Source: Pseudacidobacterium sp036264445
GTDB lineage: Bacteria > Acidobacteriota > Terriglobia > Terriglobales > Acidobacteriaceae
NCBI GenBank assembly: GCA_036264445.1
Contig: DATAQW010000003.1
Span: 1 to 20,921, forward strand
DNA length: 20,921 nucleotides
Reading direction: 5' to 3'
The notes under the pieces were generated by a model. The model searched no databases. It was given only the letters and a program-made list of their open reading frames with translations, and was not told the DNA's origin. Shown piece by piece: positions 1 to 6,803 of this stretch; position 1 is the stretch's first letter; every line of letters begins with the position of its first letter. The position numbers and the translations under genes are program-made.

Positions 1-142
1 CCTGTGCAGGTACAGCAGATGGAGCCGGCGCTCCGCTGAAAAAGTCCATGAGAAAGCGGGCGAGGAGAAACACTACGACCAGGCCGAGTGCTCCGGCAAT
101 GATGACTTTCTTTCTGTCTTCTGTGCCAACCTTCAAGGCCAT
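1..142 (-). CDS. Bitopic membrane protein following pilO, N-terminal part only (candidate PilP/GspC-like pilus component)
   Basis: An open frame starts with ATG at 142-140 and runs off the window edge after 47 codons. The start is well supported: a strong GAGGAGGTG Shine-Dalgarno lies 5 bases upstream, and the ATG shares its A with the TGA stop of pilO (TGATG), so translation is probably coupled. The visible part has a short charged N-terminus (about residues 1-12), one hydrophobic segment (about 13-32) and the beginning of a Pro/Ala-rich stretch (SGAPAPSAVPAQ). This topology is like that of the inner-membrane partner of PilO (PilP) or GspC-type proteins, and the position after pilO fits. No diagnostic domain is visible in the fragment. 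The existence of the gene is near certain; its identity is an inference from gene order. Confidence 0.6.
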   Translation of the reverse strand, partial: MALKVGTEDRKKVIIAGALGLVVVFLLARFLMDFFSGAPAPSAVPAQ

Positions 143-765
143 CAACGCACCTCCTCAGGCTGGAGGGCGGCAGCCTGCGTGCTTGCCTGTCCCTGTTCAT
201 TTGTGGATGAGGGGAGATCGCTGCTGGAGCGCAAATATGTTGTTATGTGCAACCTGACATTGACCATGCCGCCCTGCTGCCCGTTAAACGCCAGCGCATT
301 GATGGTGAAGAAGACGTGGTCCTTGTCGCGCTCAATACCATTGATGAAGCGCATCAAATCGGTGTATTCGCCGCTCAGGCTGGCATCAATGCGGACCTCT
401 GTAAGTCCGTTGATCGTAGGAGCTTGAGTATATTGTGCACGCGTGAGGCGGACGTTATTTTTTACAGCTAACGCGCCAAGTTCACTTGCCATGGTGGAGT
501 AATTGGGGGAGATGCGCTTATCGAAGAAGGTGTTCGCGTCGGTACGCGCCTGATCGACCTTTTGAGGCAGTCCTTGAAGATGCAACATCTGCGACTGCAA
601 CTGCATGTAGGTCATGTGTTGCGCATCATATTCAGCGGACCGATCGGATCCCACGGCATGCCACGCGAGAGCGAGTCGCGTGAGCAGGAAGAGATTCAGC
701 GCCAGCAACACGACTACGCCTGCGATATGCAGATTCAGCAATGTAAAAATCTTGCGCACGTTCAT
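142..765 (-). CDS. pilO: Type IV pilus inner-membrane alignment protein PilO
   Basis: A 207-residue bitopic protein: short cytoplasmic tail, one transmembrane helix (about residues 12-35), a helical, probably coiled-coil stretch (about 45-80), then a periplasmic alpha/beta domain (about 85-180) and a disordered Ser/Gln/Ala-rich tail. This is the usual PilO plan and size. PilO pairs with PilN in the inner membrane and links the cytoplasmic PilM/ATPase platform to the outer-membrane secretin complex. The ATG overlaps the pilN stop by 4 bases (ATGA) and has an AAGGGAG Shine-Dalgarno 8 bases upstream. Sequence identity in PilO is always low, so the call rests on topology plus its place directly after pilN. 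A general-secretion GspM protein is the main alternative. Confidence 0.85.
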   Translation of the reverse strand: MNVRKIFTLLNLHIAGVVVLLALNLFLLTRLALAWHAVGSDRSAEYDAQHMTYMQLQSQMLHLQGLPQKVDQARTDANTFFDKRISPNYSTMASELGALAVKNNVRLTRAQYTQAPTINGLTEVRIDASLSGEYTDLMRFINGIERDKDHVFFTINALAFNGQQGGMVNVRLHITTYLRSSSDLPSSTNEQGQASTQAAALQPEEVR

Positions 766-1412
766 TGAGCTGCTCCCTTCTGTGCATGGTCCGGTTTGGG
801 AGCAGTTTTTTCGTCACCCGGCAAGGGGCGGTAGTCCGCGAGGATATCGAAGTTTACGTCGCTTGACGCGCTGACAGGCATCGCCTGTTGATTGCCTGAA
901 CTGGATGTGGCAAGCGCCTCGTTGGAAAGCCGTGGCGAAGCAAAATGCTTTGAGCGCTCGAGGTTTTTCACGACTTCAAGAGCGCGTTCACGCGGTCCGC
1001 TGACGCGCATGCGAATGGTGACATGGCCATCGGGCGACATCTGAGGATCGATGCTTTGCACCTGTACTCCGGCAGGCAGAACGGTTTCAAGATCTGTCAT
1101 GGTCGCCGTCCAGGAAAAAGCCTTGCGCCGGAAAAGATTATTCAGAAAATCCGACTGTTCCAGCACGGCGGCGTTTTGCGGCTGGCGCATCAATGCCTGA
1201 GAGCTTTGTTGTTGGCGCTGCATCTGCTCGACACGCGCCTGCATGGCGCGCACATGCGCTGTTGCCGCGGAGGCGCGCTGCTGCTCGATATGCAGCAGCC
1301 ATCCGAACGGGATAGCGAGCAGAAAAAGTATGAGCATCCACAGCCGCAGCCGCGCGTAGATAGGGCGCAGCTCGACGTAGGGACGTGAAGCGATATTTAT
1401 AGTTACGCGCAT
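762..1412 (-). CDS. pilN: Type IV pilus inner-membrane protein PilN
   Basis: A 216-residue protein that begins with a conserved-looking cytoplasmic motif, INIASRPY (residues 5-12). This corresponds to the INLLP-type peptide by which PilN docks onto PilM. A single transmembrane helix follows (about 24-41), then a coiled coil rich in Gln/Arg (about 45-78) and a small periplasmic alpha/beta domain of the PilN/ferredoxin-like type (about 85-160). The C-terminal 55 residues are low complexity and polar. The start ATG directly abuts the TAA stop of pilM (TAAATG). Its own Shine-Dalgarno is weak (AGGAG about 15 bases away), so coupling to pilM is likely. PilN forms heterodimers with PilO. The extended polar tail is longer than in textbook PilN proteins. 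Confidence 0.88.
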   Translation of the reverse strand: MRVTINIASRPYVELRPIYARLRLWMLILFLLAIPFGWLLHIEQQRASAATAHVRAMQARVEQMQRQQQSSQALMRQPQNAAVLEQSDFLNNLFRRKAFSWTATMTDLETVLPAGVQVQSIDPQMSPDGHVTIRMRVSGPRERALEVVKNLERSKHFASPRLSNEALATSSSGNQQAMPVSASSDVNFDILADYRPLPGDEKTAPKPDHAQKGAAQ

Positions 1413-2309
1413 TTAGCTTGCCAGCGCTCCTGAAACTCCGGCCATCAGGCCTTTGGGGACATTGGTTGCTGTTCCGGTGATTGCTGCGGAAACAAGATCG
1501 CGTACTCGGAACTGTTCCTGTTCCAAAACACGCGAGAGATCTTCGGCTCCACATGGTCCTGAATAGAAGATCGACTCTGGTATGGACGCGAGCGTGTCTT
1601 CAAAGTATGCCAGCGACACAGAGACGGCCTGCCGCAGATCGGCTTCGCAAGATGCTTCATCGGCAGGCAGATCGAGGCTGCGATGCAGCAGCAGCACATC
1701 GCCGCGTGTAATGGCTGTAGTGACAGTATTGCCGTTGCGGTTGACCACTAATGCCGGTTCCTGCTGCTTGAGCGCGGCAATCGAAGCCAGCGTGCTTGGC
1801 AGGACGGCTCCGGGCTCGTATCCTGCGAGACGCACTGCTTCTTCATATTCGGCGAGAACGGCACGCGGCATGGCAGTGACGAGGACCTGCGCTTCTTCCG
1901 CGGTCTGGTGCATGACCTGATAGCTTATCGCGGCGTCATCAACCTCAAATGGAACAAGTTTGCGCAGGCGGAAGCGAACTACCGGGATTGCTTCGGAGTG
2001 TTTTGCCGGGAGTGTGTCGAAATCGAGCATAAGCACACGGGCTGCGGCATCAGGAACCACCATGGTGAGCTGTTTCTCGCGCGATTCGATAGCATCAATT
2101 GCGCGTTTCAGCCCCGCCACGACAGCGGCTTTGTCGATGATGTTCGGCGTTTTCAAGCCGGGAACCAGCGCGCCTTCAAAAAGAGGTGCGAAAGCAGCGA
2201 CGGACTGGCCTGCGTCTGTCAGGCGAGCCGCAACTGCACCGCCGGGTGAAAGCTCGCAGGCCAGCTGTGGACGGCGGTTTGTATCCGGCATGAGGAATGA
2301 GAATGCCAT
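1413..2309 (-). CDS. pilM: PilM-like actin-fold pilus assembly protein, divergent
   Basis: A 298-residue protein between pilB and pilN, the expected site for PilM, the cytoplasmic actin-like protein that binds PilN. Family resemblance is clearest at residues 112-125 (RFRLRKLVPFEVDD), matching the PilM segment usually written R.E....IPF..DE, and in the following VMVTA-like strand (about 141-148). The two nucleotide-phosphate loops are degenerate. The first, normally DIGSSS-like, reads ELSPGGA at 19-25; the second, normally DIG..ST, reads NRNGNTVT at 190-197. The protein is also shorter than the usual 350 or so residues. I infer a structural PilM that may no longer bind ATP. The start ATG shares one base with the pilB stop (TGATG), and a GAGG-type site lies about 10 bases upstream. 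Confidence 0.8.
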   Translation of the reverse strand: MAFSFLMPDTNRRPQLACELSPGGAVAARLTDAGQSVAAFAPLFEGALVPGLKTPNIIDKAAVVAGLKRAIDAIESREKQLTMVVPDAAARVLMLDFDTLPAKHSEAIPVVRFRLRKLVPFEVDDAAISYQVMHQTAEEAQVLVTAMPRAVLAEYEEAVRLAGYEPGAVLPSTLASIAALKQQEPALVVNRNGNTVTTAITRGDVLLLHRSLDLPADEASCEADLRQAVSVSLAYFEDTLASIPESIFYSGPCGAEDLSRVLEQEQFRVRDLVSAAITGTATNVPKGLMAGVSGALAS

Positions 2310-3934
2310 CAGCGTGTCGCCTCAATAAATGTAACCTTGTTGATTTCCTTCAGCGTGGTGATGCCGCGGTGGACACGGTCGAGCGCCGATTCGCGCAGGA
2401 ACTGCATCCCTTCTTTTGCGGCAAGTTTGCGCACTTCCGAGCTCGGCTTCTTGTCGAGAATTATTTCGCGAATGGGATCAGTCAGATCGAGCAGCTCGTG
2501 AATGGCTGTTCTTCCCCGATAGCCGGTGCCGCCGCATTCGATGCAGCCCGCGCCTTCGCGAAAGTCGAAGTCGCGCCATTCGAGGGGATCGAGCCCGCTG
2601 TTTGCGAGCGTTTCATCGTCATAACGCACAGAGCTCACGCAGTATTCGCAGATGGTGCGCACAAGACGCTGCGCGAGGATGCAGTTAAGGGCGGAGATAA
2701 AGTTGTAGGGCTCTACGCCCATGTTGAGGAAGCGCCCCAGCACGTCAAAGACGTTGTTTGCGTGGACAGTGGTGAAGACGAGGTGACCTGTTAGCGCGGA
2801 GTTGATGGCGATTTGCGCTGTTTCCTGATCGCGGATTTCGCCGACGAGTATCTTGTCGGGGTCATGGCGCAGGATGGAGCGCAGTCCTCGCGCAAAGGTA
2901 AGGCCTTTCTTTTCGTTGACGGGAATCTGCGTGACGCCGCGAATCTGGTATTCGACCGGGTCTTCAATGGTGATGATCTTGTCTTCTTCGCTCTTGATCT
3001 CGTTCAGCGCGGCATAGAGTGTCGTGGTTTTGCCAGAGCCGGTTGGCCCCGTAACGAGCACCATGCCGTATGGCTCCTTAATATAGCGGCGGAAACGGCG
3101 GATGTCTTCCTCGGCGAAGCCAACGACGTCGAGCGAGAGCTTCTTAAACTTTTCGCTCATCGACTCTTTGTCAAGCACGCGAAGCACTGCATTTTCGCCG
3201 TGTACTGTCGGCATGACGGAGACGCGGAAGTCGATGAGGCGGCCTTTGTAGCGTACGCGGAAACGTCCGTCCTGCGGTACGCGACGCTCGGCAATATCGA
3301 GTTCGCTCATAACCTTAACGCGCGAGAGGATGGTGGAGTGGTGCTCGCGCGCAATAGGGGCCATCGCCTGCTGGAGCACGCCGTCGATGCGGTATTTTAC
3401 GATGACCCCGTCGTCGTAGGTTTCAATGTGAATATCGGAGGCGCGGCGTTCGAGCGCGGTAAAGATCGTCGTATCGACGAGACGGATGATCGGGCTGATG
3501 TCTTCTTCGGAAGTCAGCTTCTCGATGGAGAGATTCTCGTCCTGGTTGTCTTCGCTGGAGAGAACATCGAATGTGAGCCCCTCAGATGCCTCATCGAGGA
3601 CGCGCTGCGACTGCTCGGTCTTTTTGAGCAGATCGGTGATCTGCGAAAGCGTAGCAACACGGCTGATGATGCGTTGGCCCAGCAGGCTTGAAATTTCATC
3701 GAGCACCATCAGGCGGCTGGGGTCGCTGACGGCAATCACGAGACGGTCCTCAAGCTGCTCCAGCGGCACGAAGTTGTAGCGGAACATCATGTCCACGGGC
3801 ACAGTGCGGAAAAGATCGTGCTGGATGCGGAAATTTTTAAGATCGACGAATTCGCAGCGATAGCGCGCGGCAAGCGCCTGCGCGCGCGTTATCTCGTCTT
3901 GCTCAATAGGAATGAATGCTGGTGCCTGTGCCAT
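2309..3934 (-). CDS. pilB: Type IV pilus extension ATPase PilB (GspE family)
   Basis: A 541-residue cytoplasmic secretion ATPase that powers pilus extension through PilC. An N-terminal MshEN-type domain (about residues 1-110) is followed by a linker and the GspE/PilB catalytic core. Visible motifs: Walker A GPTGSGKT at 296-303, Asp-box region ITIEDPVEYQ at 321-330, Walker B ILVGEIRD at 362-369, His-box LTGHLVFTTVHAN at 381-393, and a tetracysteine zinc site (C429, C432, C464, C467). All catalytic elements are intact and the length is typical. The start is supported by AAAGGA 7 bases upstream. It lies 17 bases after pilC and overlaps pilM by one base. GspE of a type II system is the alternative, but pilM/N/O directly downstream favour a pilus. 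No pilT retraction ATPase is present in this window. Confidence 0.95.
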   Translation of the reverse strand: MAQAPAFIPIEQDEITRAQALAARYRCEFVDLKNFRIQHDLFRTVPVDMMFRYNFVPLEQLEDRLVIAVSDPSRLMVLDEISSLLGQRIISRVATLSQITDLLKKTEQSQRVLDEASEGLTFDVLSSEDNQDENLSIEKLTSEEDISPIIRLVDTTIFTALERRASDIHIETYDDGVIVKYRIDGVLQQAMAPIAREHHSTILSRVKVMSELDIAERRVPQDGRFRVRYKGRLIDFRVSVMPTVHGENAVLRVLDKESMSEKFKKLSLDVVGFAEEDIRRFRRYIKEPYGMVLVTGPTGSGKTTTLYAALNEIKSEEDKIITIEDPVEYQIRGVTQIPVNEKKGLTFARGLRSILRHDPDKILVGEIRDQETAQIAINSALTGHLVFTTVHANNVFDVLGRFLNMGVEPYNFISALNCILAQRLVRTICEYCVSSVRYDDETLANSGLDPLEWRDFDFREGAGCIECGGTGYRGRTAIHELLDLTDPIREIILDKKPSSEVRKLAAKEGMQFLRESALDRVHRGITTLKEINKVTFIEATR

Positions 3935-3951
3935 AGTGAATCCTTTGCCGC

Positions 3952-5148
3952 CTAATGCGAGAGCCCGCCTGCCTGACTGAGCGAAATAATGGGCAGGTAA
4001 AGTGCGATGAGAATAATAACAACGACAACGCCCATTACGATCAGAATGGCCGGCTCAATGAGCGAGAGCGAAGCCGTCAGCGCAGTCTGCACGTCTTCTT
4101 CGAAAAATTCAGCAACGGAATTGAGCATCTGCGGTAACGCTCCGGTCGATTCGCCGACTTCAATCATCTCGGTCGAGAGCTCAGGGAAGACTTTAGTCCT
4201 TTGAAGGCTGTGCGCAAGGCTCTTGCCTTCGCGCACGCTGGTGACCGAGGCGAAAACTGCCTTTGCGATGCGTTTGCTTGCGATGGACTTCGCTGCGGTT
4301 TCAAGCGACGGCACTAATGGCAGGCCGCCGGTCAACAGAGTCGAAAGCGTGCGAGAAAAGAGGGCTACCTGGTATTTGAGCCATATCTTGCCGAAAATGG
4401 GGAGCTTGATGCGTACGCCATCGAGACGGTCGGCTCCGGATTCGGTGCGGCTCCAGCGAAAGAGCAGATAGCCGATCAGCGCAAGTCCGGGCAGGATGTA
4501 GATGAGATACTTTTGTGCTCCATTGCCGAGGGCCAGCAGGTAGAGCGTGAGTGGGGGTAGCTTGGTGCCGATCTGGTCGTAGAGCTGCGCAAAACGCGGG
4601 ACCACGAAGGTAATGAGGAAGATGAAGAGTCCAAAGACCAGCGTAATAAGCAACGCTGGATAGATTAGAGACGCCTGCAGCTTTTTCCTGAATGTCAGAG
4701 ACACGCGCTGGAAAGACAGATAGCGCCCCAGGACCTCTTCGAGGTTGCCGCTGCGCTCTCCGGCGAGCAGGGTGGTGGTGTAAATCAGCGGAAACCCGCC
4801 CTGGGCTTCAAAGGCTGACGAGATCGATTCGCCAGTGCGCACGCGTGCAGCCACATTCTGCAATTGCGCGGCGAAGTTGGGGTTTTTCTGGTTCTTCGCC
4901 AGCATTTCGAGCGAGCTGAGAATGGGCAATCCTGCGCGGATGAGGGTCAGGAATTGCTGGTTAAAGATGATAAACGCTTCGAGCTTGGCTTTTTTGCGCG
5001 CTCCCGTAAGACCCCGGGGCTTGACCGAATAGACGTAGTATCCGGCCTGGGAGAAACGCTGACGCAACTCCTCGGCGGAGGCAGCGGACTGCACCTGCTC
5101 GAGCATGCGCCCGCGCTCATCGGCCAGCTTGACGACAAACTCTGCCAT
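3952..5148 (-). CDS. pilC: Type IV pilus inner-membrane platform protein PilC (GspF family)
   Basis: A 398-residue polytopic protein with the duplicated GspF/T2SSF architecture. The first helical cytoplasmic domain is at about 60-170, the second at about 260-370. Transmembrane segments lie at about 163-185, 213-235 and 368-392. Typical GspF features are seen, such as FNQQFLTLIRAGLPILSSLE (62-81) in the first repeat and the cognate TLLTGGLPLVPSLE in the second. PilC is the rotor/platform on which PilB acts to insert pilins. The start codon has GGAAG 5 bases upstream. It is the first gene of the pilus block seen here and stands before pilB; in many species pilC follows pilB. The 115-base upstream gap contains two hairpins (listed separately). 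Confidence 0.95.
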   Translation of the reverse strand: MAEFVVKLADERGRMLEQVQSAASAEELRQRFSQAGYYVYSVKPRGLTGARKKAKLEAFIIFNQQFLTLIRAGLPILSSLEMLAKNQKNPNFAAQLQNVAARVRTGESISSAFEAQGGFPLIYTTTLLAGERSGNLEEVLGRYLSFQRVSLTFRKKLQASLIYPALLITLVFGLFIFLITFVVPRFAQLYDQIGTKLPPLTLYLLALGNGAQKYLIYILPGLALIGYLLFRWSRTESGADRLDGVRIKLPIFGKIWLKYQVALFSRTLSTLLTGGLPLVPSLETAAKSIASKRIAKAVFASVTSVREGKSLAHSLQRTKVFPELSTEMIEVGESTGALPQMLNSVAEFFEEDVQTALTASLSLIEPAILIVMGVVVVIILIALYLPIISLSQAGGLSH

Positions 5149-5183
5149 TATCTTCCACGATACCAGTTTGCAGGCCCAACCTG

Positions 5184-5236
5184 CGGTTCTGGACCCAGCC
5201 GCAGAACCGTATGGACTGCCTTAGAAGGGTCTAAGG
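5184..5236 (-). promoter_or_regulatory. Two adjacent perfect inverted repeats in the pilC leader
   Basis: Between the stop of the propeller gene (5264) and the pilC start (5148) are two short perfect inverted repeats. One pairs CCTTAGA (5219-5225) with TCTAAGG (5230-5236) around a 4-base loop. The other pairs CGGTTCTG (5184-5191) with CAGAACCG (5202-5209) around a 10-base loop. Neither is followed by a T run on the minus strand, so they are poor intrinsic terminators. They could form a structured 5' leader for the pilus operon, an attenuator, or an RNA-processing site. No convincing -35/-10 pair could be picked in the gap. The pairing is seen directly; the function is unknown. Confidence 0.4.
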
Positions 5237-5263
5237 GAAAGACGCTGAAGGAGATCTTTTCGC

Positions 5264-6391
5264 TCATTTTTGTGACGGAAGGGCACCTAATTTGGCGATT
5301 CTCCCTTTAGGGCCGACCACCCAGGGCAGACTGAGAGCGTTCCAATTGCCGTCGTCGAGCGGCTGCCATGTTTTTCCGTCATCGTAGCTGATATCAGAGC
5401 CGTTGATTCCGGCGGTGATCCAGGCTTTTGCCTCAGCATCCCAGGCCACAGCAGAACGATAGCCGTGCGGTGGTTTCGCGGCTGCTGTCCAGTGCTGGCC
5501 TCCATCGGCGGTCCATGCCGCCGTTCCAAAAGATTCATTGGGCTTGGTGTAGTCGCCTCCTACGGCCATGCCGTGTTGGGCGTCGCTGAAAGCGAGGGAG
5601 AAGATGCCTGCGGAGTCAACGCCACCGGCCAGAGGAATGGAGACATAACGGTTAAATTCCGGCTTCGTGCCCGGCAGCGGTTCCGGGCAATCACATATAA
5701 CTTTAAGTTGCTGAATTGGGCCGGAGAATTCAGCTCTGTACACATGGGGGCCGCTTTTCCCTCCAGTGCCAAACCATACTCGGTCTCCGAAAATGGCGAT
5801 CGAAGAATTGCTGGCAGCAAAGGCTCCAGTGCCATCTGCGACGTAAATGCTACCTTCTGTTGCAGGATCTCTAAACCAGCTCGTTCCTCCATCCAGCGTT
5901 TTCAAGATTGTAAGGGCCAAGCCATTCCGCATATTTGAATCTTGCACTCGAGTCGGATCGCCCAATAGGATTCCATGGCGGTTATCAGAGAACGCAATCG
6001 CATCCCAGAATCCATCCTTATCCGGATTGGTGTAAAGCAGCGTCCAATGCGAACACCCGTCAGTCGTTTTGTACAGGCGTGATTGGTCGCCGGGACCGCT
6101 GGACATGACGGTGGCTGTGTTCTCGTCCCAGGCCCAGATACCGCGAAAGTCGAGCTTCTCCGCTCCTGGAGGCATGGCACAGCTTTGCCACATGTAGCCG
6201 CCGTCTTCGGTGCGCAGGACTGTGCCGTTGGTTCCGCTGGCCCAGGCAACCCCGCCGCCTACGGCATGAATGCCGCGCAGACTGGCCGTGGTTCCGCTGT
6301 TCTGCATTTCCCACGGGCCGGATTTTGGAACTTGTGCGCAGGTGATGCCCTGGAGCAGGAAGAGGCTGAGAATCGATACGAAAGCTTTCAT
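5264..6391 (-). CDS. Exported YCF48/BNR-type beta-propeller protein
   Basis: A 375-residue protein with a plausible signal peptide (residues 1-19: short basic start, hydrophobic FVSILSLFLLQGI, cleavage near CAQ). The rest is a beta-propeller with Asp-box/YCF48-like repeats: VLRTEDGGYMW (58-68), YKTTDGCSHW (107-116), KTLDGGTSW (164-172), WTADGGQHW (293-301) and SYDDGKTW (335-342). YCF48 proteins are named for a photosystem II assembly factor, but in non-phototrophs the fold is widespread and mostly of unknown role, probably protein or glycan binding in the periplasm. No sialidase catalytic Arg triad is recognisable. The start ATG overlaps the upstream small gene's stop by 4 bases (ATGA), which implies co-translation. 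Sialidase-like exo-enzyme is the main alternative reading. Confidence 0.85.
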   Translation of the reverse strand: MKAFVSILSLFLLQGITCAQVPKSGPWEMQNSGTTASLRGIHAVGGGVAWASGTNGTVLRTEDGGYMWQSCAMPPGAEKLDFRGIWAWDENTATVMSSGPGDQSRLYKTTDGCSHWTLLYTNPDKDGFWDAIAFSDNRHGILLGDPTRVQDSNMRNGLALTILKTLDGGTSWFRDPATEGSIYVADGTGAFAASNSSIAIFGDRVWFGTGGKSGPHVYRAEFSGPIQQLKVICDCPEPLPGTKPEFNRYVSIPLAGGVDSAGIFSLAFSDAQHGMAVGGDYTKPNESFGTAAWTADGGQHWTAAAKPPHGYRSAVAWDAEAKAWITAGINGSDISYDDGKTWQPLDDGNWNALSLPWVVGPKGRIAKLGALPSQK

Positions 6392-6723
6392 TGTGCTGTG
6401 TCTTCAAACGCGAATCTGCCAAGCGCGAAAGGGTGGGAGACTTGCGGTTTGGGGTCTGTCGGGTTCACCGGATATGTGTCTGGAGTATAGGTGGGAAATC
6501 CCCAGACCTTTCCTGTCCGCATATCGACAACCACTCGTCCGTATACCTGCTTGCTGCCGTCCGGGGCCCGCAGCATCTGTGTGCCCGGCTCAAAATAGAG
6601 GGGATAGACAGAGGTGGATTGCGCGTTCACAGCTTGCGGCGTGACATATGGTCTGATCGCGATGACCGCTAAGGCAATGGCAATGATCAGCAGGAGAGGA
6701 TTCGTGCAGGCGTTCTTTTGCAT
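6388..6723 (-). CDS. Conserved small exported protein of unknown function (111 aa)
   Basis: I place the start at ATG 6723-6721, not at the longer open frame reaching 7041. A GGAGGAAT Shine-Dalgarno lies 6-8 bases upstream of it, and the sequence after it is a good signal peptide or membrane anchor (MQKNACTNP then LLLIIAIALAVIAIRPY), while upstream codons overlap the permease gene. The mature part (about 35-111) contains an FEPGTQMLRAPDG segment and then KQVYGRVVVDMRTGKVWGFP, a pattern I recall from short acidobacterial proteins without assigned function. The family name is not known to me, and no catalytic motif is seen. It lies 80 bases after the orphan permease and overlaps the propeller gene by 4 bases, so the two exported proteins are probably made together. 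Confidence 0.8.
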   Translation of the reverse strand: MQKNACTNPLLLIIAIALAVIAIRPYVTPQAVNAQSTSVYPLYFEPGTQMLRAPDGSKQVYGRVVVDMRTGKVWGFPTYTPDTYPVNPTDPKPQVSHPFALGRFAFEDTAQ

Positions 6724-6803
6724 TTTATGGATTCCTCCATGTTCTGGAAGATTGTAAATACGAGTTGCGAAATCAGCTTCGGATTTTAGATAGAACCGCG
6801 AGC

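Noticed and set aside
2813..3691. 292-codon plus-strand frame antisense to pilB
   Set aside because: It mirrors the codon periodicity of an intact, highly conserved ATPase gene, has no recognisable domain and no good ribosome site.
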